A stretch of DNA of 37,944 nt. It comes from CAZTVF01 sp964616985 (GTDB lineage: Bacteria; Planctomycetota; Phycisphaerae; SM23-33). The DNA is taken from the NCBI GenBank assembly GCA_964616985.1, contig CAZTVF010000041.1, forward strand, positions 1-37,944. The letters are read 5' to 3'. The notes under the pieces are model-generated. The model saw nothing but the letters and a program-made list of their open reading frames with translations, ran no database searches and was not told the DNA's origin. Made by a program: the position numbers and the translations under genes. This document shows, piece by piece, positions 14,672-23,780 of this stretch; position 1 is the first letter of the stretch; each line of letters opens with the position of its first letter.

Positions 14672-14683
14672 AGATCCAAGGTG

Positions 14684-15409
14684 CTACAGCGGGACGATCT
14701 CCTGCACCAGCGGCAGCAGCGTCAGTTCCTGCATCGCCAGGTGGGCCGGCAGCAGGCACAGGTCGACGACGACCTTGCCGATCTCTTCAGGCTGGATGCT
14801 CTTGGCCCGCACGTCGGCCGGCTTATCGGGCAGATTGGCGGAGACGGCGAACTCGGTGGCGCCCCACGAAGGCACGAGGGACGTCACGCGCACGCCGCTC
14901 TCGCGCAGCTCGGTGTAGAGGCAACGGGTGAAGTGGATCATGCCCGCCTTGGCGGCGGTGTACGACGCCCACCCCGGCCACGCGTGCTGGGCGCAGACGC
15001 TGGAGATATTGATGATCGTGCCGGACTTCTGCTTGCTCATGATCCCGGCGGCCCGGCGGCAGCCCAGCATGGCCCCGGTGAGGTTGACGGCGATGGAGGC
15101 GGCGATCTCGTCATCCGACTGCTGGGCCAGGGGCGCAATCTTCACGCCCAGGCCCGCGTTGTTCACCAGGATGTCCAGCCGTCCGCCGCGGGTGGCTTCG
15201 GTGATGACGCGGTCCCAGTCGCCGCCGCACGTGATGTCGGCCTGGACGCAGTGGACGCCCAGCCGGGCGGCGGTCGCCTTCAGTGCCCTGGCGTCGCGGC
15301 CGGTGATGTATACGTCGGCGCCGGCGTTCTTCAGTGCGGCGGCAATGCCCATGCCGAAGCCCTTGCTGCCACCGGTGACGATCGCTGTCTTGCCCGTCAG
15401 ATTGCTCAT
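14684..15409 (-). CDS. SDR family NAD(P)-dependent oxidoreductase
   Basis: A 241-residue classical short-chain dehydrogenase. Cofactor motif TGGSKGFGMG (12-21), NNAG (83-86), the catalytic Ser in NISSVCAQ (about 136-137), and YTAAK with Y150 and K154. ITGRDA after strand 2 carries an Arg, which suggests NADP(H). The substrate cannot be assigned, and FabG-like or sugar-alcohol activity are equally possible. It is monocistronic as far as can be seen. Confidence 0.9.
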   Translation of the reverse strand: MSNLTGKTAIVTGGSKGFGMGIAAALKNAGADVYITGRDARALKATAARLGVHCVQADITCGGDWDRVITEATRGGRLDILVNNAGLGVKIAPLAQQSDDEIAASIAVNLTGAMLGCRRAAGIMSKQKSGTIINISSVCAQHAWPGWASYTAAKAGMIHFTRCLYTELRESGVRVTSLVPSWGATEFAVSANLPDKPADVRAKSIQPEEIGKVVVDLCLLPAHLAMQELTLLPLVQEIVPL

Positions 15410-15470
15410 GATTGCTCCTATGGTAATTCGAGCGGGTGATTCTACACGCCCGCGGCCGCCGGCGAAAGGG

Positions 15471-17243
15471 TCAGCGCTCGGTCTCGACCGACTTGACCGT
15501 CCAGCCCGCGCCTTTCTGGTTGAGCCTGGGCTCGCCCAGGTCGGCCACGGGCTGCCCGATCTGCGCCAGCGCCCACGCGGCGGCGCGCATGACGGGCCAG
15601 CTGTCGCCCGCAGCCAGCAGGCGCCTCAGTTCATCGCCGGCGGAGGCGATCTTCAGCCGCCCTGCCGCGACGGCCGCCTCATATTGCGCGGCCCGGCCGA
15701 ACCTCGCGTCGGCCAGGATGGCCCGCAGCGCGCTGTCCACCGGGCCCGCGTCGGCCTTGGCGAGCTTGCCCAGGGCGCGCGCCGCAGCCGCCGAGGGAAT
15801 CACGAGGCGATCGCCCTGCACGTCGACGCGGATGATGCGGACGAAGTCGCCCACGGCGTTCGCGTCGTTCATCGCGGCCACCGCGTCGATCAGCGCCCCG
15901 GCTACCTCGTCGTCGTAGTCCTTCACCGGCTGCTTGCGGAGGTTGGCCAGAAGGGCCTTTTCGCCCCGCCCCACCGTGGCCGAGAGCATCTCCCGCAGGG
16001 GCGGCCCGGCCGCTGGATCGCCGCAGGCCGCCAGCGAGGGCAGCACGTCCAGCAGCGCGCGCGAGTCAGGGGGCAATGCGGCCAGGGCCGTCCGCTGCGC
16101 AGCCGCCGGCGCCTTCAGACGCCCCAGCAGCCACGACAGCGAACGCACGTTGCGTTCCAGCAGGCGCGTCGCCTTCAGCGGCGAAGGCTGCACCGCCAGC
16201 CCCGCCGGCAGACGCCCGTCCTGGAGATCCTTCACCGCCGCCGCCAGCGCTTCGCCCAGTCGCTCGGCCGGCGCCGCGGCGCCCAGCGCCAGCAGCGCCT
16301 CGCGGGCGGCCAAGTGCATGGGCTCGTCGGCGTGCGAGAGCATGATCTCGATCAGACGCGCGGCCAGGGCCGTGGCCTTGGCCTCGCCCGCGGCGCGAAC
16401 CGCGGCGAGTTGAACCATCGGCGAGGGGTCGTCCAGCAGCGGGGCGATAGGATCGGCCTGCCCCAGCTTGCCCCAGGCGAGCGCCGCCCCGCGACGCAGC
16501 AGCGGCTCGTCGGACTTGGCCGCCTGCGGGGCGAGCGGCCCGGCCGCGGCCGGCGCGATCGCGACCAGTGCGACCAGCGCCTCGGCCCGCACGCCGGGGA
16601 CATCTTCGGCCGCCGCCTTGGTCAGCTCTGCCGCCAGGGCCGAACCGTCCTTGAGGAATACCGCGTTCTGTGCCGCCCGCAGGCGAAGCAGCGTGCCGCC
16701 GCGCAGCATCTCCGCCAGCCGCCCCGCCTCTGCGGGCCGGCCCCAGTGCGTGAGCGTTTCAACGGCAGCGCAGGCGATGGCGGCATCCTTATTGCCCGTC
16801 AAGGCCGCCACGGCCGCGACGGCATCGGCGCGATCGCCGAACGGGCGCAGCATCGCCAGCGTGCTGGTCACAACCGCCCTGTCGGCATCGGCCAGCGCCT
16901 TGACCGCCGTCGCGACGCCGGTGTTGGCGTCGAGCTCGATGGCCGCACGCACCGCCGCCACGCGCACCGCCGGCGAGGCATCGGCGGCCATGGCCTCGAT
17001 CCGCGGGCGCGCGAGGGGATTGTGCGACTCGCCCAGGTCCAGCGTGACCTTCTCCCGGACCAGCGGGTCGGGGTCGCCCAGCAGCGTCGCCATGCGAGCC
17101 ACGAGGTTGGCGTCGGCGAACGTTTCGGCCTGCATCTTGCCATCGATGAGACGCCCCCCGGCCGGCGGCGCGTCCTGTGCGTGCGAGGCCGCCGCCAGGG
17201 CCGCCAGGACTGCGCACGTCGTGAATGTCAGTCGAAGCTTCAT
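15471..17243 (-). CDS. Secreted HEAT-repeat protein
   Basis: A 590-residue protein with a signal peptide (MKLRLTFTTCAVLAALAAASHA). It is made almost entirely of ~30-residue HEAT-like helical repeats, for example LLGDPDPLVREKVTLDLGE, ALVALVAIAPAA and ALAWGKLGQADPIAPLLDDP. Such solenoids bind proteins; no catalytic residues are seen. A GTG at 17249 would add two residues, but the ATG at 17241-17243 directly precedes the signal sequence. It is the last gene of the ABC operon, starting 9 nt after the permease stop, so it may be a periplasmic partner of the exporter. Confidence 0.8.
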   Translation of the reverse strand: MKLRLTFTTCAVLAALAAASHAQDAPPAGGRLIDGKMQAETFADANLVARMATLLGDPDPLVREKVTLDLGESHNPLARPRIEAMAADASPAVRVAAVRAAIELDANTGVATAVKALADADRAVVTSTLAMLRPFGDRADAVAAVAALTGNKDAAIACAAVETLTHWGRPAEAGRLAEMLRGGTLLRLRAAQNAVFLKDGSALAAELTKAAAEDVPGVRAEALVALVAIAPAAAGPLAPQAAKSDEPLLRRGAALAWGKLGQADPIAPLLDDPSPMVQLAAVRAAGEAKATALAARLIEIMLSHADEPMHLAAREALLALGAAAPAERLGEALAAAVKDLQDGRLPAGLAVQPSPLKATRLLERNVRSLSWLLGRLKAPAAAQRTALAALPPDSRALLDVLPSLAACGDPAAGPPLREMLSATVGRGEKALLANLRKQPVKDYDDEVAGALIDAVAAMNDANAVGDFVRIIRVDVQGDRLVIPSAAAARALGKLAKADAGPVDSALRAILADARFGRAAQYEAAVAAGRLKIASAGDELRRLLAAGDSWPVMRAAAWALAQIGQPVADLGEPRLNQKGAGWTVKSVETER

Positions 17244-17252
17244 CGTCACATC

Positions 17253-18935
17253 TCACTTCGGCCGGCGAAGGTGGAACACCCTCACCGTGGCCAGCAGGAA
17301 CATCAGCAGGCTCGCACACCCGGAGAGCTTCAGGTGGACATCGACCAGATCATACTTCTGCAGGGCCGGGGCGCCCGCGGCGTCCATCGCCACCGTCAGC
17401 GGGTTGAGCATGAACACCACGCGGGTGAAGGCCTGCGAGAAACCCTCGGGATCCAGCAGCACCAGCAGGCTGCCCGCGGCCAGCGCGATCACCAGGCCGT
17501 AGGCCCACGCGGTGGCCACCGCGGTGCGGGCGAAGAGGCTGGAGAAGAACAGCCCCGCCGTCGACACCAGCAGCACCGTCATCCCGGCCACCTTCAGCAC
17601 GCTGATGATGCTGGGGATGTAGGCGCGGTCGAAGAAGGCCAGCACGGCCAGGGCGGGAGCCATCGCCAGGGCCAGCAGCACCAGCGGGATGACCGACGCC
17701 TGGAACTTGCCGCTGACGATGCGAAGGCTCGACAGCGGCGTGGACCGCATCAGGTCCCACACGCCGCTCTCGCGGTCGGCGGAGATGGCCCCCGCAGTCA
17801 TCGCCGGGCCCGCCAGTAACAGCAGAACCACCATCAGCGCCGCGATGCCGGTGATCATCGAGGAGATCATCGACTGCTGCTGCGCCGACCACGCCTGGAT
17901 GCTCAGCGTCACCAGGATCATCAGCACGATGGAGATCACGAGGCACAACCCGATCGCCCGCAGCAGCCACTGGGCCTGCAGCATCGGCCGCGTGCGGAAT
18001 TCCTTCGCCGCCACCGGGTTCTGCCACCAGCGGATCATGCCTCGCCGCCGCCGCGGATCGATGACGTACAGCAGGCTGCGGGCCGAGATGCGGTTGCCCT
18101 CGATGATCCCGCCCTTCTCGCGCGGCCGCGGCGGTGCGATGGGCCGGCGGAGCTTCCACACGCACCCCAGGGCCAGCAGCAGCGTCGCCAGGCCGCTGGT
18201 CGGCAGGAACGTCACCCAGAACGGCGGCAGCCCGGCCGCCCCGGTCGCGTAGCTGCTCTTGTCCACCACCAGCGACAGCATTGCCTCCAGCGGGCTCAGC
18301 GAGACCAACATATGCATCGTCACCTGCCAGGTCCGCCCGCCGTCCTGCAGCAGGTTTCGGCTGACCGGCCAAGCCGGCAGCGCCAGCAGCAGGCACAGCA
18401 CGCCCAGCACCGCGTAGGTCACCAGGATCGCGCGATAGCTTCGCTGGCTGATCGTGCTGATGAACAGGCCCACCATGCCCAGGTACACCGCGGTCATCAG
18501 CAGCACCGCCGTGGCCGCCGCCACCTGCCCCGGCGAGATGCCGCCCAGCAGCATCGGCAAGGCCAGGGCGGGCGTGCCGCACAGCACCAGCAGCACCAGC
18601 AGCGACAGGCTGCCGGCCATCTTGCCGGCGGCGATCTCCCACGGCCGCAGCAGCGTGGCGAAGAGGCTCTCCAGCGTCCGCCGCTCCCGCTCGCCGGTGA
18701 GCGAGGCCGCCGTGAACGCCGGGGCGAACATCGCCACCATCGCCAGTTCGCCGATGGCCAGCGCGCTGAAGATCCGCCGCGCCTGCTGGCTGCCGAGGTC
18801 CTGCAGCCCGTCGGCCGGCCAGTTCTGCCACACCAGCAGGGCCGCCACCAGCAGCATGGCCGCCTGCATCGCCGTCGCCTTGCCCGCCCGCAGCGAAGAC
18901 AGCACTTCCTTGCGAATGATGGGGTTGAGGATCAT
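17253..18935 (-). CDS. ABC-2 type transporter permease, tandem-fused halves
   Basis: A 560-residue protein with about 12 membrane helices in two similar halves. The first half begins MILNPIIRKEVLSSLRAGK and has the ABC-2 signature FTAASLTGERERRTLESLFATLL. The second half begins near KEFRTRPMLQAQWL and repeats the motif as AGAISADRESGVWDLMRSTPL. Each half therefore has the R-E-x-G/R-T pattern of a complete ABC-2 subunit, so this is a fused dimer. It overlaps the ATPase gene by 4 nt. The family exports polysaccharides, drugs or proteins, or, like GldF, supports gliding; the cargo here is unknown. Confidence 0.87.
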   Translation of the reverse strand: MILNPIIRKEVLSSLRAGKATAMQAAMLLVAALLVWQNWPADGLQDLGSQQARRIFSALAIGELAMVAMFAPAFTAASLTGERERRTLESLFATLLRPWEIAAGKMAGSLSLLVLLVLCGTPALALPMLLGGISPGQVAAATAVLLMTAVYLGMVGLFISTISQRSYRAILVTYAVLGVLCLLLALPAWPVSRNLLQDGGRTWQVTMHMLVSLSPLEAMLSLVVDKSSYATGAAGLPPFWVTFLPTSGLATLLLALGCVWKLRRPIAPPRPREKGGIIEGNRISARSLLYVIDPRRRRGMIRWWQNPVAAKEFRTRPMLQAQWLLRAIGLCLVISIVLMILVTLSIQAWSAQQQSMISSMITGIAALMVVLLLLAGPAMTAGAISADRESGVWDLMRSTPLSSLRIVSGKFQASVIPLVLLALAMAPALAVLAFFDRAYIPSIISVLKVAGMTVLLVSTAGLFFSSLFARTAVATAWAYGLVIALAAGSLLVLLDPEGFSQAFTRVVFMLNPLTVAMDAAGAPALQKYDLVDVHLKLSGCASLLMFLLATVRVFHLRRPK

Positions 18936-19930
18936 CCCTTGCCCCCCGCCGGGGCCGCTGCGCTGCCGCCGTCCGCTTCGTGCTCAAAGCCGCTCAGGGC
19001 CATGAACGCGTCCTCGAGGCTCAGCGGGATCTCGCGCAGGGTGATCACCTTCGTGCCCGCCTGCACCAGCGAGCCCAGCAGCGCCGCCAGTTGGGCATCG
19101 TCGCCGCTGAAGCGGAACCGCACCAGGCCGCCCGCTTCTTCCGAGGCGTCGATCTCGCTGACGCCGCCGGCGGCCGCCAGCGCCTCGCGGGCCGCGCGGG
19201 CCGGCGAAAGGGTCTTGAGTTCCATCAGCCGGTCGCGCTGCAGCTGCGAGAGCACCGCATGGATCGGCCCCGAGGCCTTCAGGCGGCCCTGGTGGATGAT
19301 GCCGACCGAGTCGCACACCTGCGCCAACTCCGGAAGGATGTGCGAACTGACGATGAGGGTCTTGCCCGCGTCGGCGAGCTTGCGCAGCAGCTGCCGCATC
19401 TGCACGCGGGCCTGCGGGTCCAGGCCGTTGGCGGGCTCGTCCAGCAGCAGCACCTTCGGGTCGTGCATCAGCGTGCGGGCGATGCCCACGCGCTGCTTCA
19501 TGCCGTGCGACAGCTGGTCCACGAAGCGGTCGCGCATGTACTCGCCCTCGGTGATGTCCAGGACGAAGTCGATCCGCTCGCGCCGCTTCCGCCGGCCGAT
19601 CTTGAAGGCGGCCCCGAAGAAGTCCAGGTACTCCCACACGCGCATCTGGTCGTACACGCCGAAGGAGTCGGGCATGTAGCCCACCAGCGACTTGATGTGC
19701 AGGCGGGCGGTGGCCACGTCCACGCCGCAGATGCTCGCCTTGCCGCTCGAGGCCGTCAGCAGCCCGGCGAGAATGCGGATGGTCGTCGTCTTGCCCGCGC
19801 CGTTGTGCCCGATGTAGCCGAAGATGTGCCCGGCCGGAATCGCCAGGTCCAGGCCCTCCAGGGCCACCAGCTCGTCATAGACCTTCGTGAGGCCTTCGCA
19901 CCGAACGATCGCTTCGCCGTTTGCGCTCAC
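18932..19930 (-). CDS. ABC transporter ATP-binding protein
   Basis: A 332-residue ATPase of the CcmA/NodI-like class. Walker A GHNGAGKT (41-48), signature LSHGMKQR (about 142) and Walker B VLLLDEPANGLD, with the switch His in IVSSHILPE. A ~100-residue C-terminal domain (from about 225) is typical of the DRA subfamily. It powers the permease encoded next. It overlaps both neighbours by 4 nt, indicating strict translational coupling. The very C-terminus is Gly/Ala-rich. Confidence 0.92.
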   Translation of the reverse strand: MSANGEAIVRCEGLTKVYDELVALEGLDLAIPAGHIFGYIGHNGAGKTTTIRILAGLLTASSGKASICGVDVATARLHIKSLVGYMPDSFGVYDQMRVWEYLDFFGAAFKIGRRKRRERIDFVLDITEGEYMRDRFVDQLSHGMKQRVGIARTLMHDPKVLLLDEPANGLDPQARVQMRQLLRKLADAGKTLIVSSHILPELAQVCDSVGIIHQGRLKASGPIHAVLSQLQRDRLMELKTLSPARAAREALAAAGGVSEIDASEEAGGLVRFRFSGDDAQLAALLGSLVQAGTKVITLREIPLSLEDAFMALSGFEHEADGGSAAAPAGGKG

Positions 19931-22662
19931 CGGGGGGTTCCTTCCAGATCAACATCGATTGCCGTGCATGTGTTCTCGCCTGCCGCCGGGTTTACCCGCG
20001 GGTCGATGGCCTCGAACTTCACGAGGAAACTCATCGTGCCGTCGCCGGCCGCGAAACGCTGGGCCCCTTCCACCGTCACCGTCCAGCTGCCGCCGGGACG
20101 CTCGACGGCGGCCAGCGGGATGCTGCCGCCCTCGCCGTCGAGGCCGGACACGAGAAGGCGGAAATCCTTCGCCTGCGCCTGGATCGTCAGGGTGACCTTC
20201 GCGTCCTCCAGCGGCCGCCGCAGCGGCGGCTGCACCCGCACGACGGCGGCGGCGTTGTTGACGACGGGGTTGAAACGATGGCCGGCGACGCTGTAGAGGC
20301 TCACCGGCGTGGCCTCGAGCCTCACCACCGCCAGGCCCGAGGGGATCGTCACCCGCCGGCCCGCCGGCGGCGGCTGGATATCCAGCGGCCAGACGACCGC
20401 GCTCCAGCCCTGCCGCGGCACGGGGCGGCCCAGCGGATCCAGCAGGCTGCCCTCGCCGTAGCCGATCAGCAGCGGTTGGGACTGCGCCGTCCGCCCCGGC
20501 GGGGGCACGGGCACGAGCTGGCCCATCACGCGGTTGCGAAGTGTCTCGACCACGCCGCGCATCGGAGAGGAGGTGAACTCGCCCCGGCCGAAGTTGACCA
20601 GCATCGTCAGCGGGACGCCATCGACCATCGGCGGGATGTCCAGCGGCCGCCTGACGCCGCGGGCGGGCCGCGTGCCGCTGGTCCGCGTCGTGTCGCCCAG
20701 GGTCCAGATGGCCTCCTGCAGGCGGACGTACTCCACCGTGCCGAGCCTCTGGGCGGCCCCCACCGCTACCGTCGTGACGCCCTGCGGCAGGGCGCCCAGG
20801 CGGTACGTGCGGCGATCGGCATAGACGACGCAGTCGCTCAGCGCGAAGCCCAGATCGTTGCGGATCGTGCCCGCCAGGCCCGCCTCGTCGAACGAAAGCG
20901 AGGTCGAAAGCCCCGGCGAGCTCACGGTCGTGTCGACGCTGAAGGCCTTGGTGTAGTTCGGCGGCAGCGATTCCTCGCCCAGGGTCAGCGTCGGCCCCGT
21001 CTGCACGGTCGAGAGGCTCAGCGCCGACGCGCTCTCCAGCGACGCCGGCACCGCACGCGGCGAGCCCGCGTCGAACGACTGCCGCCGCGACTGGGGACCG
21101 GTGTAATAGCCGCACGCCTCCTGCACGCGGACCTGCCCATCGCCCAGCGGCGTGACCAGGCCCACGAAGCTCAGCCGCTCGCTATCGCCGCCCGCGCGCC
21201 CGGCGACATAAAAGCCGACGGATGCCGCGATGGCCAGCGGCGTCAGTGCCAGCCAGAGCAGTTCGCCCCGCCGCCGCCTGTGCAGCAGCCAGCCGCCCGC
21301 CGCCACCGCCGCCGCCAGGGCCAGCAGGATGCCCACAGCCACCGCACGCATGGGGCCGCGCCGCCCGGCCACCGCCTGCAGCGCCATCCGCGCGGGCGAC
21401 TGGAACGCCCGCAGGTCTTCCTGGATGGAGCGGCACGCCACCTGGGCCGCCGGCGAAAGCTTGCCGTATTGCTGATCCAGCCGCGCGACCTGGCGACCGG
21501 CCTGGTAGTCCACCACGGCAGGCTTGATGAATCGATCGGCCGCGATGGCGGGCGGGGTCTCGCGGGCGGCCTTCACCTTTCGCCACAGCCCGTGAAGCGA
21601 TGGGTCCCGCAAGGCCGCCACCGGCATGGCCAGCGTGAAGACCGTTCCCTGCCCCAGCGAGCGGCGCGCGAGCAGCGGCATGCCATTGCAGCGGGCCAGC
21701 ACGTCGGCGTCCAGCGGCGTCAGTTCCGCCATCGGCAGCGGCCACGAGAGCGGGCGAGCTATCGCCGGAGCGTCGCTTTGCGTCACGTCCATCCGCGTCA
21801 CGTAGTGCGAGCCGCACGCAGCCACGCCGGCCAGTTCAGCCAGCTCGCCCGCCAGCGACTCCGCCAGCCCTCTGCCGCCGGCCAGGACGAGGACGCCGCC
21901 GCGGCGAACCCAGTCGGTGAGGGCCTCGCGCTGCGACAGCGGCCAGGCCGCGTAGTCGACGTCGATGAGGATCATGATGTCCAGCAACGAGTAGCCGTAC
22001 CATCGCGACGGCAGAATCGTCGGCCTGCCGGAGTACTCGTTCAGCGACAGCACGTCTGCCGCTCCCAGCGGGCCTGGGAGGCTGGCGGGCCGGGTGGCGC
22101 CGCCGCGGACTTGCATATTCGCCGCGGAGTCATCCTCGTCTTCTTCGCGATGGACCAGGTAGCCATATTCGTCGCCGGCCTCCATCGCTGCCCCGGTGAT
22201 GAGGCCCACGGCCAGGGCACGCTGGGGCACTCGCTGCACCTGCACGGGCAGCTGCGCGAGCTTCTGCGATCCGGCGCCATCGTATAACACGTAGATCTGC
22301 TCCAGCATCGCGCGCGAGGCCGCGGGGGCAGCCGCCGGCGGCGACTCGGCCGCGCCGGGGCAGATGGCGAGCTCGACCTTGCGGACGCTGCGGGCGGGAA
22401 CGTCGAACGTCCGCGTGAAGTGCGTCTCGCCGCGGCCGGGTATGTCGGTGGCGTACACCACCTTCACCGGGCGAGGCGCCTCGGTGCTGTTGGTGACGGA
22501 GACGACGCGCTGGGCCCAGATGCCGGGGGCGAAGTTGAGCCGGAAGGGCCCGCCGACCTCGGTGATTCCGATTGGCGGCGGGTCCTGCCCCATCGCCGTC
22601 GCCCCCAACAGCGTCATCATGAGGGTGACCAGCGGTATGAAGGGCTTGGAGTTCAGGGTCAT
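19927..22662 (-). CDS. Large exported membrane protein of ABC operon (GATase-like fold)
   Basis: A 911-residue protein. The signal peptide (1-25, ending ATAMG) is followed by a beta-rich region. Around residue 190-280 lies RWYGYSLLDIMILIDVDY, then a WVRRGGVLVLAGG segment, as in the glutamine-amidotransferase-like or GldG-type domains that accompany ABC-2 exporters. Two membrane helices lie near 445-495 (AVAVGILLALAAAVAAGG and the stretch around LALTPLAIAASVGFYVAG). Then comes a ~400-residue C-terminal extracytoplasmic beta region. It is the first gene of the four-gene operon. The GldA/F/G comparison is inference from layout; sequence similarity was not tested. Confidence 0.7.
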   Translation of the reverse strand: MTLNSKPFIPLVTLMMTLLGATAMGQDPPPIGITEVGGPFRLNFAPGIWAQRVVSVTNSTEAPRPVKVVYATDIPGRGETHFTRTFDVPARSVRKVELAICPGAAESPPAAAPAASRAMLEQIYVLYDGAGSQKLAQLPVQVQRVPQRALAVGLITGAAMEAGDEYGYLVHREEDEDDSAANMQVRGGATRPASLPGPLGAADVLSLNEYSGRPTILPSRWYGYSLLDIMILIDVDYAAWPLSQREALTDWVRRGGVLVLAGGRGLAESLAGELAELAGVAACGSHYVTRMDVTQSDAPAIARPLSWPLPMAELTPLDADVLARCNGMPLLARRSLGQGTVFTLAMPVAALRDPSLHGLWRKVKAARETPPAIAADRFIKPAVVDYQAGRQVARLDQQYGKLSPAAQVACRSIQEDLRAFQSPARMALQAVAGRRGPMRAVAVGILLALAAAVAAGGWLLHRRRRGELLWLALTPLAIAASVGFYVAGRAGGDSERLSFVGLVTPLGDGQVRVQEACGYYTGPQSRRQSFDAGSPRAVPASLESASALSLSTVQTGPTLTLGEESLPPNYTKAFSVDTTVSSPGLSTSLSFDEAGLAGTIRNDLGFALSDCVVYADRRTYRLGALPQGVTTVAVGAAQRLGTVEYVRLQEAIWTLGDTTRTSGTRPARGVRRPLDIPPMVDGVPLTMLVNFGRGEFTSSPMRGVVETLRNRVMGQLVPVPPPGRTAQSQPLLIGYGEGSLLDPLGRPVPRQGWSAVVWPLDIQPPPAGRRVTIPSGLAVVRLEATPVSLYSVAGHRFNPVVNNAAAVVRVQPPLRRPLEDAKVTLTIQAQAKDFRLLVSGLDGEGGSIPLAAVERPGGSWTVTVEGAQRFAAGDGTMSFLVKFEAIDPRVNPAAGENTCTAIDVDLEGTPR

Positions 22663-22711
22663 GATTACTTCTTGTCTTTGTTCATCGTGCGGATTTACGA
22701 TGCACGGGGTT

Positions 22712-22741
22712 AGTATAATTGCGGCCGCGAATCCAAGGCAA
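22712..22741. promoter_or_regulatory. Overlapping divergent promoters
   Basis: On the minus strand, TTGCCT (22736-22741), an 18-nt spacer and TATACT (22712-22717) would drive the ABC operon. On the plus strand, TATAAT (22714-22719) would drive the gene at 22771, without a good -35. The two -10 elements overlap, so the two directions should compete. Confidence 0.45.
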
Positions 22742-22770
22742 GGCGCGGAACGAAAATACGAGGGTCCTTT

Positions 22771-23637
22771 ATGCGTTCATGGCTGGTGATTGTGGTGGCG
22801 AGCTTGGCGACGGCGGCCGCCTGGGCCCAGGTGAACCTCACCGAGGACCCGCCGGTGACGAAGGTGCAGACGGGCGAGATCAACGGCACCATCTCGCCGG
22901 CCAAAGAGGTGGGCGAGATCCACGCCGTCTCCCGCTCCACCCGCAAGACCTGGCCGGCGACGTTCGATAAGGTCACCGGCAAGTTCACGGTCAAAGGCCT
23001 GCCGGGCGACCAGGCGTACGACATCTGCATCCAGACGCCCGCCGGGCGGCTGATCGAGGGCATCGACCTCTCGCCCGTGGACGAACGCGTGGCCAAGCTC
23101 GCGGCCGAGCGGCGCCAGCAGTTGGGCCTGCCGCCGGCGACGACGCACGTGTTCGACGACGATGACGTGAAGTGGATGCTCGATTACGCCAAGAACATGG
23201 AAGACTTCATGGACATCCGCCGCGTGCTGTACGTGCAGGGCGCCGGCAAGCGGGCGACGATGCTGGTGGAACTGCTCAAGGGCGACAACTTCTTCGCCGC
23301 CAAGGGGGGCGAGGTGATCTGGCGGGTGGAGATCTGGTACTTCGAGTACCAGTACGGCGGCTGGGAGCAGATTCCCAACTCGGCCGTGGTGCTGCGGCGT
23401 CAGCGGGTGCCCGCGGCCCAGTGGCAGAAGATCCACATTGAGTACTTCCCCGAACTGAGCGTTCGCCTGGGGCGAAATGGCTACGCCAAGCCCATCGATT
23501 TCAAGATCCCCGAGCAAGGCGACCTCTCTCGCGGCCGCCTGCCCAACACCGAGCCCAACGCCCCCGCCGCGCCACACATCGGCGGCGTCGGCAGCGGCGC
23601 CGCGAGTTCCCAGCCCGCCACGATGCCCGGGCGGTGA
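22771..23637 (+). CDS. Secreted protein of unknown function
   Basis: A 288-residue protein with a signal peptide ending AAAWAQ (residue 20). Residues 40-85 (NGTISPAKEVGEIHAVSR, then KVTGKFTVKGLPGDQAYDIC) look like a carboxypeptidase-regulatory or transthyretin-like beta domain. The middle, after FDDDDVKWMLDYAKNMEDF, has no family I recognise. The C-terminus is Pro/Ala/Gly-rich and low-complexity. It is probably periplasmic. It is transcribed away from the ABC operon and may share its control region. GAGG precedes the ATG. Confidence 0.65.
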   Translation: MRSWLVIVVASLATAAAWAQVNLTEDPPVTKVQTGEINGTISPAKEVGEIHAVSRSTRKTWPATFDKVTGKFTVKGLPGDQAYDICIQTPAGRLIEGIDLSPVDERVAKLAAERRQQLGLPPATTHVFDDDDVKWMLDYAKNMEDFMDIRRVLYVQGAGKRATMLVELLKGDNFFAAKGGEVIWRVEIWYFEYQYGGWEQIPNSAVVLRRQRVPAAQWQKIHIEYFPELSVRLGRNGYAKPIDFKIPEQGDLSRGRLPNTEPNAPAAPHIGGVGSGAASSQPATMPGR

Positions 23638-23709
23638 TGATCCTCGATTCGTGCGATCTCTTCGCCCCGGCGGCCGCGCGCCGGCGGCACCGCAATCGCT
23701 CGCTTTTTA

Positions 23710-23721
23710 GCGCTGTAGAAG
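23710..23721. repeat. Dispersed GCGCTGTAGAAG motif
   Basis: The 12-mer is repeated exactly at 27099-27110, and its first 10 nt at 26399-26408, all in the same orientation and in intergenic DNA. The copy at 27099 lies across the arm end of a perfect inverted repeat. Confidence 0.4.
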
Positions 23722-23780
23722 TTGGGCTGCGCCGGCTGCGTCGTGTTGACTAAACCTTTCCGCTTCGACCCGCCGATACG

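Noticed and set aside
14928..17819. 963-codon open frame on the plus strand
   Set aside because: It is antisense to the HEAT and permease genes, has Arg/Gln/Gly/His-rich composition without domains, and is explained by high GC at third positions of the real genes.
19921..22287. 788-codon open frame on the plus strand
   Set aside because: Antisense to the 911-residue protein, low-complexity Arg/Gln-rich translation, no start signals.
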